From assembly GCF_014698045.1 (NCBI RefSeq), contig NZ_JACJSE010000007.1, positions 62,001 through 126,000 of the forward strand: a stretch of 64,000 nt of DNA, given 5' to 3'. This DNA comes from Aulosira sp. FACHB-615. Its GTDB lineage: Bacteria > Cyanobacteriota > Cyanobacteriia > Cyanobacteriales > Nostocaceae. The translations under genes and the position numbers were made by a program. Positions within the stretch are counted from its first letter, which is position 1, and the number at the start of each line of letters is the position of its first letter. A model generated the notes under the pieces. It saw only the letters and a list, made by a program, of their open reading frames with translations. It was not told where the DNA came from and ran no database searches. Shown here piece after piece: positions 43,976 through 50,574 of this stretch.

Positions 43976-43990
43976 ACCAATAAAGTTGGT
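43976..43990. promoter_or_regulatory. Operator-like inverted repeat ACCAA-N5-TTGGT (porin side)
   Basis: Perfect 5+5 inverted repeat, ACCAATAAAGTTGGT, 46 bases upstream of the porin start. Same core as the sites at 44185, 44204, 45365, 48654 and 48673. Confidence 0.7.
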
Positions 43991-44184
43991 AAAGCTAGTT
44001 TATCACGGGTTAAGGACAGTTTAAAAGTTTACCCAGCAAAGTTGTGTGGGAATGTTAACAACCCAGGAAAATATTCATCCTGTGGGTAAGAAGGGTGTGG
44101 GGGTATAGGTGAGGAAAAGCTTTTACACCCCTATATCCTTGAATTCTTACACTCAGTCTTCAAAGATAATCTTACAGCCAAATT

Positions 44185-44218
44185 ACCAACTTTATTCAAT
44201 TATTCCAACTTTATTGGT
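44185..44218. promoter_or_regulatory. Tandem operator-like inverted repeats upstream of mop
   Basis: Two copies 19 bases apart: ACCAACTTTATTCAA (44185, right half imperfect) and TCCAACTTTATTGGT (44204). The second runs into TATAAAC (from 44218), a plausible -10 element for the Mop gene at 44351, giving a leader of about 120 bases. The rest of the 43931-44350 gap contains a GGGTGTGGGGG/CACCCC repeat near 44095-44150. Confidence 0.7.
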
Positions 44219-44350
44219 ATAAACTACAGAGATAAGATAAATATAAAAATATGGTTAAAAAAGAGTGATAATCCTAATATCGCTAAATTTTGAAGATAGT
44301 AAATGCTATATTGAATCTGTCAATAATACCGAACCAGGGAGCAATATAAA

Positions 44351-44560
44351 ATGCAAGTCAGTGCGCGGAATGCTTTAAAAGGGACAGTTAAAAAAGTTGA
44401 AGTTGGCAGTGTCAATACAGAAGTCACCGTAGAAATTGCCAATGGTGTAGAAGTAACAGCAATCATTACAAAATCATCGGCAGAAAATCTGCAACTCTCT
44501 GAAGGTAAAGAAGTTTATGCCATTGTTAAAGCTACTGATGTGATGATTGCTATTGATTAA
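44351..44560 (+). CDS. Molbindin-like Mop/TOBE-domain protein
   Basis: 69 residues, a single molybdate-binding Mop domain: MQVSARNALKGTVKKVEVGSVNTEV, then EIANGVEVTAIITKSSAENLQLSEGKEVYAIVKATDVMIA. The SARN at the N-terminus and KSSAE with the final VKATDV strand are hallmark positions. Stand-alone members assemble into hexamers that store molybdate (or tungstate) in the cytoplasm. GGGAG lies ten bases before the ATG. Two operator-like sites lie upstream and a perfect hairpin downstream. Confidence 0.93.
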   Translation: MQVSARNALKGTVKKVEVGSVNTEVTVEIANGVEVTAIITKSSAENLQLSEGKEVYAIVKATDVMIAID

Positions 44561-44590
44561 TTAATTTAAATCAGTTTATTAATACAGCAA

Positions 44591-44617
44591 ATAAAGGGCA
44601 GTAAATCTGCCCTTTAT
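44591..44617. terminator. Hairpin after the Mop gene
   Basis: ATAAAGGGCAG (44591-44601) pairs perfectly with CTGCCCTTTAT (44607-44617), loop TAAAT. There is no long U-tract, so it could be bidirectional, serving also the minus-strand gene at 44729. Confidence 0.65.
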
Positions 44618-44728
44618 TATGGGTAATTCTCTACTACATCAAGTCATATTTGAAATCAGGCGATCGCATCTAAAAAAACATCTATCTCAAGAGTTAATTC
44701 AGAAGTTTTTCAGATGAAATTATGAGGA

Positions 44729-45088
44729 TTAACTTTCATGTTTAGTTGACAAAATCCATAATAAATCTAACCATAATTGTGGATGCGTGTGTTTAAGTTG
44801 AGACATAGGGTCTCGTACTAAGTTGGTAGCATTCAAGCACACAACTTCCATCAGTCCTAAATACTGGGCGACTTCTCGCAGTAAGTTTTTTTGTGTGAGG
44901 ACAGCACTCATTAGCTTATCTGGACAATAAACAGTCACATATCGTTTGTGAAAATAACTCGGATGCAGATATCGGAATTGCGGGTTGTTGACTTTCACAT
45001 AACAGTGGCGAATGACTTCCCATGCACTAGGATGAGTGTGTTCGACAATAGTCGCAAATTGCTGTGCCAAATCTTCTTCGGTAATCAT
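44729..45088 (-). CDS. Protein of unknown function next to the Mo-type genes
   Basis: 119 residues, soluble. His-, Tyr- and Leu-rich: EHTHPSAWEVIRHCYVKVNNPQFRYLHPSYFHKRYV, then a Thr-Gln-Lys region and a C-terminal THPQLWLDLLWILS. Four Cys/His groups could bind a metal, but no known motif is seen. AGGCAAG precedes the ATG by four to ten bases. Its 5' side faces the same intergenic region as the XRE-type regulator, so the operator at 45365 could serve either gene. I do not recognise the family. Confidence 0.55.
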   Translation of the reverse strand: MITEEDLAQQFATIVEHTHPSAWEVIRHCYVKVNNPQFRYLHPSYFHKRYVTVYCPDKLMSAVLTQKNLLREVAQYLGLMEVVCLNATNLVRDPMSQLKHTHPQLWLDLLWILSTKHES

Positions 45089-45125
45089 ACTTGCTTGCCT
45101 CTAAAATCTTGCAGGAAGGGATATT

Positions 45126-45217
45126 GACTTACGCAGTGAGACGACAAATCAAGGGAGGGTGTAGGGGTTTAAGGGTGTATATACCCAGTCTCAATAGCCA
45201 ATCTTTGTGCGTAAGTC
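45126..45217. mobile_element. MITE-like element, short AGGACTTACGCA relative
   Basis: GACTTACGCA (45126-45135) and TGCGTAAGTC (45208-45217) are perfect complements. The interior has the GGGTGTAGGGGTTTAAGGGTG repeat. An ATT triplet flanks both sides and may be a target duplication; weak evidence. Confidence 0.75.
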
Positions 45218-45364
45218 ATTGTGATATTGAATCGTTAATGGTGCGATCGCTTGATCCCTGTCACAATATCGGTTGGTATATACTTCACTAGCGAGATTAC
45301 CTGCCTGCCTAAAAAGCATCAAAACCCAAACTCAACCCAAAAACTGTATCAAATACAGCCATTT

Positions 45365-45379
45365 ACCAACTTAAATGGT
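45365..45379. promoter_or_regulatory. Operator-like inverted repeat before the XRE-type regulator
   Basis: ACCAACTTAAATGGT followed directly by ATAAAC, nine-of-ten match to the half-sites of the family. It lies 290 bases before the regulator start and 276 before the minus-strand gene. Remaining gap 45089-45669 is AT-rich with no other gene seen. Confidence 0.65.
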
Positions 45380-45669
45380 ATAAACAAAAAAGATGAAGGC
45401 AAAATTTCCGAAAAATTTTATCTCAGCCTAAAAACCCGAAAAGCGGATTTTATCAGCATTCTGGCTTTTCAATTTCTTAACATTAAGCAGGTAAAATGAA
45501 CTTGGCGCAAAAATTTTTGATTTTTTAGCAAGAAAACTAGCAAGACGTATGTTATTCTTTCTGTAGAGGGAATCGAAAGCGCAAAGCAAAAAACAAAGCA
45601 AACCTTTTGCAAGCACCGATACAGGTAAATCCGCTCAGGCTTAGTTACAGTTGAGAAAAAAGGCAGCCA

Positions 45670-46905
45670 ATGAAGCAGGATAGCGACCTCCGCAACAACT
45701 TGAAGTCAATTAGAACCCGCTTAGGGATGAGCCAGCAAGATTTAGCTAATATTGCTGGGGTAACTCGTCAAACTATTAGTGGTGTAGAGTCAGGGCAGTA
45801 TGCTCCTTCTGTAGCCATCACCCTGAAACTAGCAAAAGCCCTTGGCTGTCAAGTAGAGGATCTATTCTGGTTAGAGCAAGATTTACCGGAAATTGAAGCC
45901 ACTCTCGCCAAACCTGTCACAATTAATCAACCTCTGCGCGTTAGCCTAGCGAGAGTCGGCGGACAATGGATAGCTTACCCCTTAGTGGGAAAAGACGCAT
46001 TCCGTCAAGATATGACACCTGCTGATGGTGAGACAGTTGCGGTGGTGAGGCAGTCCGATCTTGGGGGTTTCCCCCAGAAGGAACTGCCGAAAGGGTTACC
46101 CGGCATAAGCAAACTGTCGAACCCGGAGGGTGAGGCGGCAAAGCAAATAGGTAAAGATAAAGTCATAGTCCGGCTTTTGGATGACAACCTCGAAGCACTG
46201 CACAATACAGTAGTAATTGCTGGTTGTTCCCCTGTAATTTCGCTCTGGGCAAGGGCTACCGAACGCTGGCATCCGCAGTTGCGAGTCCATTTTACCTTTG
46301 CCAACAGCATGGCTGCATTGCACAGTTTATGCAGAGGTGAAGCCCACATTGCCGGGATGCACCTGTATGATCCCAAAACAGGCGAACATAATGTTCCGTT
46401 TGTACGAGAAGTTTTAGCCGACAAATCAGCAGTTATCATCACCCTTGGTTTATGGGAAGAAGGATTATTAGTACAATCTGGTAATCCCCAAGGCTGGGAA
46501 ACATTATCTGATTTAGTCAAAGCTAAAGCAACCATTATTAATCGAGAACCTGGTGCTGGTAGCCGGATGCTGTTAGAAAGCAAACTGCAAGAAGCGCAGA
46601 TATCATTTGATGCTGTCAAAGGATTTGACCAAATCGTTACCAGCCATCAAGATGTTGCCCAAACTGTGGCGTTAGGTTTAGCCGACGCAGGTATTAGCAC
46701 CGCATCCATCGCTGCAACCTTCGGGTTAGGATTTATCCCATTACATCAATCACGCTACGACTTAGTAATTCTCAAGGAATATCTCGAAGAAGCACCCATA
46801 CAACAATTGCTGAGTACCTTGGGACATCGTATGGTTCACTCACAGTTAGAAGTTCTCGGTGGCTACGACATTAGGAGAATTGGGGAAGTAGTAGCGACTG
46901 TTTAG
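45670..46905 (+). CDS. XRE-family regulator with periplasmic-binding-protein-like (molybdate/molybdopterin type) domain
   Basis: 411 residues. N-terminal XRE helix-turn-helix (residues 8-62: RTRLGMSQQDLANIAGVTRQTISGVESGQYAPS). From residue 85 to the end it has the PBP-like domain (PF12727 type) also fused to MoeA-like and ModE-like proteins: IAGCSPVISLWARATERWHP, FANSMAALHSLCRGEAHIAGMHLYD, NREPGAGSRMLLESKL, ADAGISTASIAATFGLGFIPL. This implies a metal- or cofactor-responsive DNA-binding protein. Residues about 127-158 (SDLGGFPQKELPKGLPGISK and following) interrupt the expected linker and look like translated repeat sequence. Next gene downstream is nifH. From memory, repressors of vanadium nitrogenase in Anabaena variabilis (VnfR type) have a comparable design. 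Start chosen from the XRE domain boundary. Confidence 0.85.
   Translation: MKQDSDLRNNLKSIRTRLGMSQQDLANIAGVTRQTISGVESGQYAPSVAITLKLAKALGCQVEDLFWLEQDLPEIEATLAKPVTINQPLRVSLARVGGQWIAYPLVGKDAFRQDMTPADGETVAVVRQSDLGGFPQKELPKGLPGISKLSNPEGEAAKQIGKDKVIVRLLDDNLEALHNTVVIAGCSPVISLWARATERWHPQLRVHFTFANSMAALHSLCRGEAHIAGMHLYDPKTGEHNVPFVREVLADKSAVIITLGLWEEGLLVQSGNPQGWETLSDLVKAKATIINREPGAGSRMLLESKLQEAQISFDAVKGFDQIVTSHQDVAQTVALGLADAGISTASIAATFGLGFIPLHQSRYDLVILKEYLEEAPIQQLLSTLGHRMVHSQLEVLGGYDIRRIGEVVATV
46048..46146. repeat. Possible in-frame repeat insertion within the regulator gene
   Basis: Locally GC-rich: TTGGGGGTTTCCCCCAG, CCGAAAGGGTTACCCGG and GAACCCGGAGGGTGAGG are palindromic or near-palindromic, unlike the rest of the gene. 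The translated product is Gly/Pro-rich and interrupts the expected linker. Confidence 0.5.
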
Positions 46906-47137
46906 GATAGGGAATAGGGAGTGGGGAGTAGGGAAGGATAACACTTTTTAGACTTCATACTATCCCACACAAACGCCAAAGGCGAAAACACTTCAGATTT
47001 TTCACTTCATTGAATATGTATTTGATTTTAACGGTTGTGGGCGTAGAGCGATCGCCCCCAGCGACGTTCTACATCGTCCGAACTCTTCACATCGCAGACC
47101 CACACAAATTCACACACTACTAGGAGACTAAATCATC

Positions 47138-48103
47138 ATGTCTGACGAAAGAATTAGACAGATAGCTTTTTACGGTAAAGGTGGTATTGGTAAATCTACC
47201 ACCTCTCAAAACACCCTCGCTGCAATGGCAGAAATGGGTAAGCGAATTTTGATTGTGGGATGCGACCCCAAAGCTGACTCTACTCGTTTGATCCTCCACT
47301 GTAAAGCCCAAACCACAGTACTACACCTCGCCGCCGAAAAAGGTGCAGTCGAAGACCTGGAACTCGAAGAAGTCGTTATCAATGGTTTTCGTGATATCCG
47401 ATGCGTGGAGTCTGGTGGCCCTGAACCCGGTGTAGGTTGCGCTGGTCGTGGTATTATCACCGCCATCAACTTCCTTGAAGAAAACGGCGCTTATCAAGAC
47501 CTAGATTTCGTCTCCTACGACGTATTAGGTGACGTTGTATGTGGTGGTTTTGCCATGCCTATTCGTGAGGGCAAAGCGCAAGAAATCTACATCGTTACTT
47601 CTGGTGAAATGATGGCGATGTTTGCAGCTAACAACATCTCTCGCGGTATTCTCAAATATGCCCACTCTGGCGGTGTGCGCTTAGGTGGCTTGATTTGTAA
47701 CAGCCGTAAAACAGACCGCGAATGGGACTTAATTAGTGAATTAGCGAGAAGAATTAGCACTCAAATGATTCACTTTGTACCTCGTGACAACATCGTTCAA
47801 CACGCTGAATTACGTCGGATGACAGTGAACGAGTACGCACCCGAAAGTAACCAAGCGAATGAATACCGCACACTCGCTACAAAGATTATCAACAACGACT
47901 TTATGGCTGTTCCAACTCCTCTAGAGATGGACGAGTTAGAAGACTTGTTGATTGAGTTTGGTATTCTGGAAAGCGATGAACAAGTGCAGAAACTCACCGC
48001 CACAGCACAAGCGCAAGACGAGAAAGAAAAGCGCCAAGAAGATGCTGAAGGTGAAGCACTAGAAGCAATCAAAAAAGGCAACGTAGAAATAGTTGCTGGG
48101 TAA
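47138..48103 (+). CDS. nifH: Nitrogenase iron protein (solitary nifH paralogue)
   Basis: 321 residues. P-loop FYGKGGIGKSTT, CDPKADSTR, Cys ligands of the 4Fe-4S cluster in VGCAGRGI and GDVVCGGFAMP, and the ESGGPEPGVGCAG switch. It transfers electrons with ATP hydrolysis to the dinitrogenase. Two unusual features stand out: no nifD, nifK or other nif gene nearby, and a charged tail of about 30 residues beyond the usual end (AQDEKEKRQEDAEGEALEAI). Internal residues also differ from what I recall of the main cyanobacterial NifH1 (for example HCKAQTT, RISTQMI), so it may be NifH2 or a VnfH-type reductase. AGGAG lies 12 bases before the ATG. Confidence 0.9.
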   Translation: MSDERIRQIAFYGKGGIGKSTTSQNTLAAMAEMGKRILIVGCDPKADSTRLILHCKAQTTVLHLAAEKGAVEDLELEEVVINGFRDIRCVESGGPEPGVGCAGRGIITAINFLEENGAYQDLDFVSYDVLGDVVCGGFAMPIREGKAQEIYIVTSGEMMAMFAANNISRGILKYAHSGGVRLGGLICNSRKTDREWDLISELARRISTQMIHFVPRDNIVQHAELRRMTVNEYAPESNQANEYRTLATKIINNDFMAVPTPLEMDELEDLLIEFGILESDEQVQKLTATAQAQDEKEKRQEDAEGEALEAIKKGNVEIVAG

Positions 48104-48130
48104 ACCTTGTTAGCGACTGAATAAGCTTAG

Positions 48131-48150
48131 GTGGGCGAAAATAGCCCACT
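48131..48150 (+). terminator. Weak hairpin after nifH
   Basis: GTGGGC (48131-48136) pairs with GCCCAC (48144-48149), loop GAAAATA. No U-tract. It starts 28 bases after the stop. Confidence 0.45.
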
Positions 48151-48315
48151 CTATCTAGCAAAATTTGGAGGTATGCTCATAGCTGACTAATTGTTTTGGA
48201 TGTTTTCGCTTTACCGCTTTTAACCGCAACTTTTTCGATTTTTTAATGCGGAATTAGTATTTTATTTAGACTGTTCTCCTTCTCTACTATTTGGTTGGTT
48301 GTTTATTTTCCGAGA

Positions 48316-48346
48316 GGATGGGAAACATAAGCTTCCCATCCTTTTT
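48316..48346 (+). terminator. Rho-independent terminator downstream of nifH
   Basis: GGATGGGAA (48316-48324) pairs with TTCCCATCC (48333-48341), followed by TTTTT. Strong element 213 bases after the nifH stop; the intervening stretch has no gene. Confidence 0.85.
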
Positions 48347-48420
48347 CCTTAAAATGCAAACAGATATGAAAATCTCACGCAGAGACGCAGAGTCGCTGAG
48401 AGAAGAGTTATTATGAATAT

Positions 48421-48600
48421 TTTCCCCATCCCCAAGCAACAGAAATAGATTTGCTAATTCAAGGTATATTTGACAAACGACGCTTTTTAGAGCTAATCAA
48501 ACATTCGATAGTTTTTGAAAAAATAGGCATTAGTTATAGTAAAAAGTTACTCCGTCATCATTTCTGTACTGTGCCATTACCAATAAATATAGAGTTATAA
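48421..48600 (+). pseudogene. Remnant of type I restriction enzyme HsdR
   Basis: The frame from about 48430 reads PHPQATEIDLLIQGIFDKRR, FLELIKHSIVFEK, then KKLLRHHFC and a TAA at 48598. These are the recognisable core of HsdR (LIQGIFDKxRFLDLIRxFIVFE, then the helicase-side KIxAxYH). No start codon is near and the rest of the roughly 1000-residue protein is absent. About 60 residues survive. Directly upstream is an ACGCAGAGACGCAGAG repeat word. Decayed fragment, not expressed as far as can be seen. Confidence 0.75.
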
Positions 48601-48653
48601 CCTGCTATTTGCTATGTATATCAACAATATTTGCTGCTAAATCTTTTATAATT

Positions 48654-48687
48654 ACCAACTATATTGATTAAATCCAATAAAGTTGGT
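48654..48687. promoter_or_regulatory. Tandem operator-like inverted repeats upstream of the Mo-oxidoreductase-fold gene
   Basis: ACCAACTATATTGAT (48654) and TCCAATAAAGTTGGT (48673) start 19 bases apart, the same spacing as the pair at 44185/44204. The second runs into TATTATT (from 48687), a possible -10 element, 155 bases before the next gene. Confidence 0.7.
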
Positions 48688-48841
48688 ATTATTACCTCAT
48701 CAGAATATTTACTTAGTTTTTCCAGGAATGTGAGACAGAAAAACATTTTCTGCTCACAAAGTTGATGGAAACTAAGTTAATTTGGTACGCGCAGCCATAG
48801 TTTTCTGAATAGAAATATCAACTGTAATTCGGGAATATTGT

Positions 48842-49525
48842 ATGTATTTTACACGCCGTATAGCCAGCGTTTCTTTAATGCTGTCCATACTCGGATTTTG
48901 GCAACCAACTTTAGCTGATCCTGGTAATTCTTCACCTTGGCGAAGACAGGACACACCAGCACCTTGGGCAAAAAACAGATGTCTGGGAGGATTTGTAGAT
49001 AAGTTTCGCCTAAGTGGAGAAGTAAATCAAGCCAGCAATTTTACTCTACAGAAACTTACAGAATTAAGAGATACTATCAAAACTCAAAATCCATCAGCAG
49101 TTACAGAACTCACAGTGAGTTTTCAAACAGGTTCAGTCCCCAGAACCGAAACATATTATGGAGTTACACTGTGGGATTTGATTAATAATACAAAAGCTGG
49201 TGGCGGACTAAAACCTGGTAATTCTGGGCAGAATACTAAAAATGCTTTTTTGCGACAATATGTTTTAGTTGAAGCGACTGATTGTTATGGTGCAGTTGTA
49301 GCTGTTGGTGAAATTCATCCGAATTTTGAAAATAAATCTGTACTGGTTGCATTTGCCAAAAAAGCCAGCGACGGTACAGTTCAATTACTAACAGATGAAG
49401 GTTTTGCTCGTTTAGTAGTTCCTGGTGATAGAGCAGGTGGACGTTATGTTAGTAATGTAAGAAATATTGTCATACTTTCTGCACCACCTTCGCCTTTAGA
49501 ATTGAAAGATTTTCGCTATCCTTAA
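48842..49525 (+). CDS. Exported protein with sulfite-oxidase-type molybdopterin-binding fold
   Basis: 227 residues. The signal peptide (RRIASVSLMLSILGFWQPTLA) cleaves near residue 25. The rest follows the Oxidored_molyb pattern: LSGEVNQASNFTLQKLTEL, TYYGVTLWDLINN, then QYVLVEATDCYGAVVAVGEIHP, VLVAFAKK, a TDEGFARLVVPGDRAGGRYV block and a final INIVILS-like strand. The usual active-site Cys of sulfite oxidases is not obviously present, so it may be a non-catalytic cofactor-binding protein or a divergent oxidoreductase. It is preceded by the operator pair at 48654, which links it to the Mop gene and the regulator. Periplasmic. Confidence 0.8.
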   Translation: MYFTRRIASVSLMLSILGFWQPTLADPGNSSPWRRQDTPAPWAKNRCLGGFVDKFRLSGEVNQASNFTLQKLTELRDTIKTQNPSAVTELTVSFQTGSVPRTETYYGVTLWDLINNTKAGGGLKPGNSGQNTKNAFLRQYVLVEATDCYGAVVAVGEIHPNFENKSVLVAFAKKASDGTVQLLTDEGFARLVVPGDRAGGRYVSNVRNIVILSAPPSPLELKDFRYP

Positions 49526-49570
49526 TTTTTTCAAAACATCAAAACATAGCACTTTTAACTTGGATAGGAC

Positions 49571-49800
49571 ACAGATTCATGGGTGCATCCCAGTTTTTAT
49601 TACTCAGCAAAATAATAATCCTGTCATTGCGTTCGCGTAGCGTCTCGCAGAGAGGAGGCACGACGTAGGCGTAAGACTTCCCGCAGGGTAGCAATCGCAT
49701 GGACTCGTTGTTAGTGAGGGATTTTGCGATTGCTTCACTCCACTTCGTTGCGCTCGCAATGACGTATTCAAAAAAGTGGGATGCTCCCCAGATTCATCTG
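49571..49800. repeat. Composite inverted repeat element
   Basis: Outer arms CAGATTCATGGGTGCATCCC (49572) and TGGGATGCTCCCCAGATTC (49777) are imperfectly complementary. Inner arms GTCATTGCG (49623) and CGCAATGAC (49755-49763) are perfect. The middle has CTTCCCGCAGGGTAGCAATC and GCGTAGCGTCTCGCAGAG words common in cyanobacterial repeats. No coding capacity. The gap 49526-49861 is otherwise empty. Confidence 0.8.
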
Positions 49801-49861
49801 CGTCCATCCGCGTTTATCTGCGGTTAATTATTTTTTTGTACTTCATTATAGCGAAAGTTTT

Positions 49862-50446
49862 ATGTTAAAAATTCAGTTTTTTATTAAAAAATTAATAGTA
49901 ACTCTAGGATTAACATTAACAGCAATTTCTGTTACTCAACAGGCTCAAGCAGCCAACTTTACTTATCAGGGTGATACAACAAATCAACCTATTTGGCGGC
50001 GTGTCGCACCGGGTAATCCACCTACGCTGATTTCTGGTGAAAGAGATGGCACATTAGGAATGAGTGTACCTTATAATGTGTTCGATTTTATCGTTAATCA
50101 ATCAGGAACATATACTATCAGTGGTACATCTGGAAGTAATTCTCGATGGGATATTTTCTTGGCTTTATATCAGGATAGTTTTAATCTTAATCAACAGTTG
50201 AATAATGTTTTAATCGCAAGTACAACCACCACTGGCGATACTGTGACATTCAACAGACAACTAACATCACAACGCAAATACTTTTTAGTGACAACTGGTC
50301 GGAGAGTAGCTGATTTTGGCGTTTTTACTAATACAATTAGTGGTTCGGGGAGAGTTATCCCAATTCCTGAATCAGATGCGATCGCACCTATTTTAGCTGT
50401 CAGTGCTGTCACTTTATTGTCAATTAAATTCAAAACTCACGCATAA
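49862..50446 (+). CDS. Secreted protein with possible PEP-CTERM-like end
   Basis: 194 residues from the ATG at 49862 (MLKIQFFIKKLIVTLG); upstream sequence in the same frame is repeat DNA. The signal peptide ends near AQAA. The mature part is a beta-rich single domain (SGTYTISGTSGSNSRWDIFLALYQDSF) typical of secreted or pre-peptidase-type C-terminal domains. The end reads IPIPESDAIAPILAVSAVTLL followed by KFKTHA. A Pro-Glu-Ser, a hydrophobic helix and a basic tail resemble a PEP-CTERM sorting signal, though the exact PEP box is not present. Likely exported and possibly cell-surface anchored. No exosortase in the window. Confidence 0.65.
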   Translation: MLKIQFFIKKLIVTLGLTLTAISVTQQAQAANFTYQGDTTNQPIWRRVAPGNPPTLISGERDGTLGMSVPYNVFDFIVNQSGTYTISGTSGSNSRWDIFLALYQDSFNLNQQLNNVLIASTTTTGDTVTFNRQLTSQRKYFLVTTGRRVADFGVFTNTISGSGRVIPIPESDAIAPILAVSAVTLLSIKFKTHA

Positions 50447-50495
50447 AGGCTATATGTTGAAAATGGGTGTAAGGATTTTTCACACCTACACCCCT

Positions 50496-50562
50496 AAAAA
50501 AAGTAAAAAGTAAAAAGTAAAAAGTAAAAAAATTTTGACTTTTGACTTTTGACTTTTGACTT
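50496..50562. repeat. AAAAAGT / ACTTTTG heptad inverted repeat
   Basis: AAAAGTA repeated five times, then TTTTGAC repeated four times, complementary to each other. It lies between two convergent genes and can form a long A:U hairpin. Confidence 0.85.
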
Positions 50563-50574
50563 GATTCTGCCTCT

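Noticed and set aside
45251..45499. An 82-codon frame before the XRE/PBP regulator
   Set aside because: AT-rich, no start signal, covers the operator-like site; better explained as promoter or leader region.
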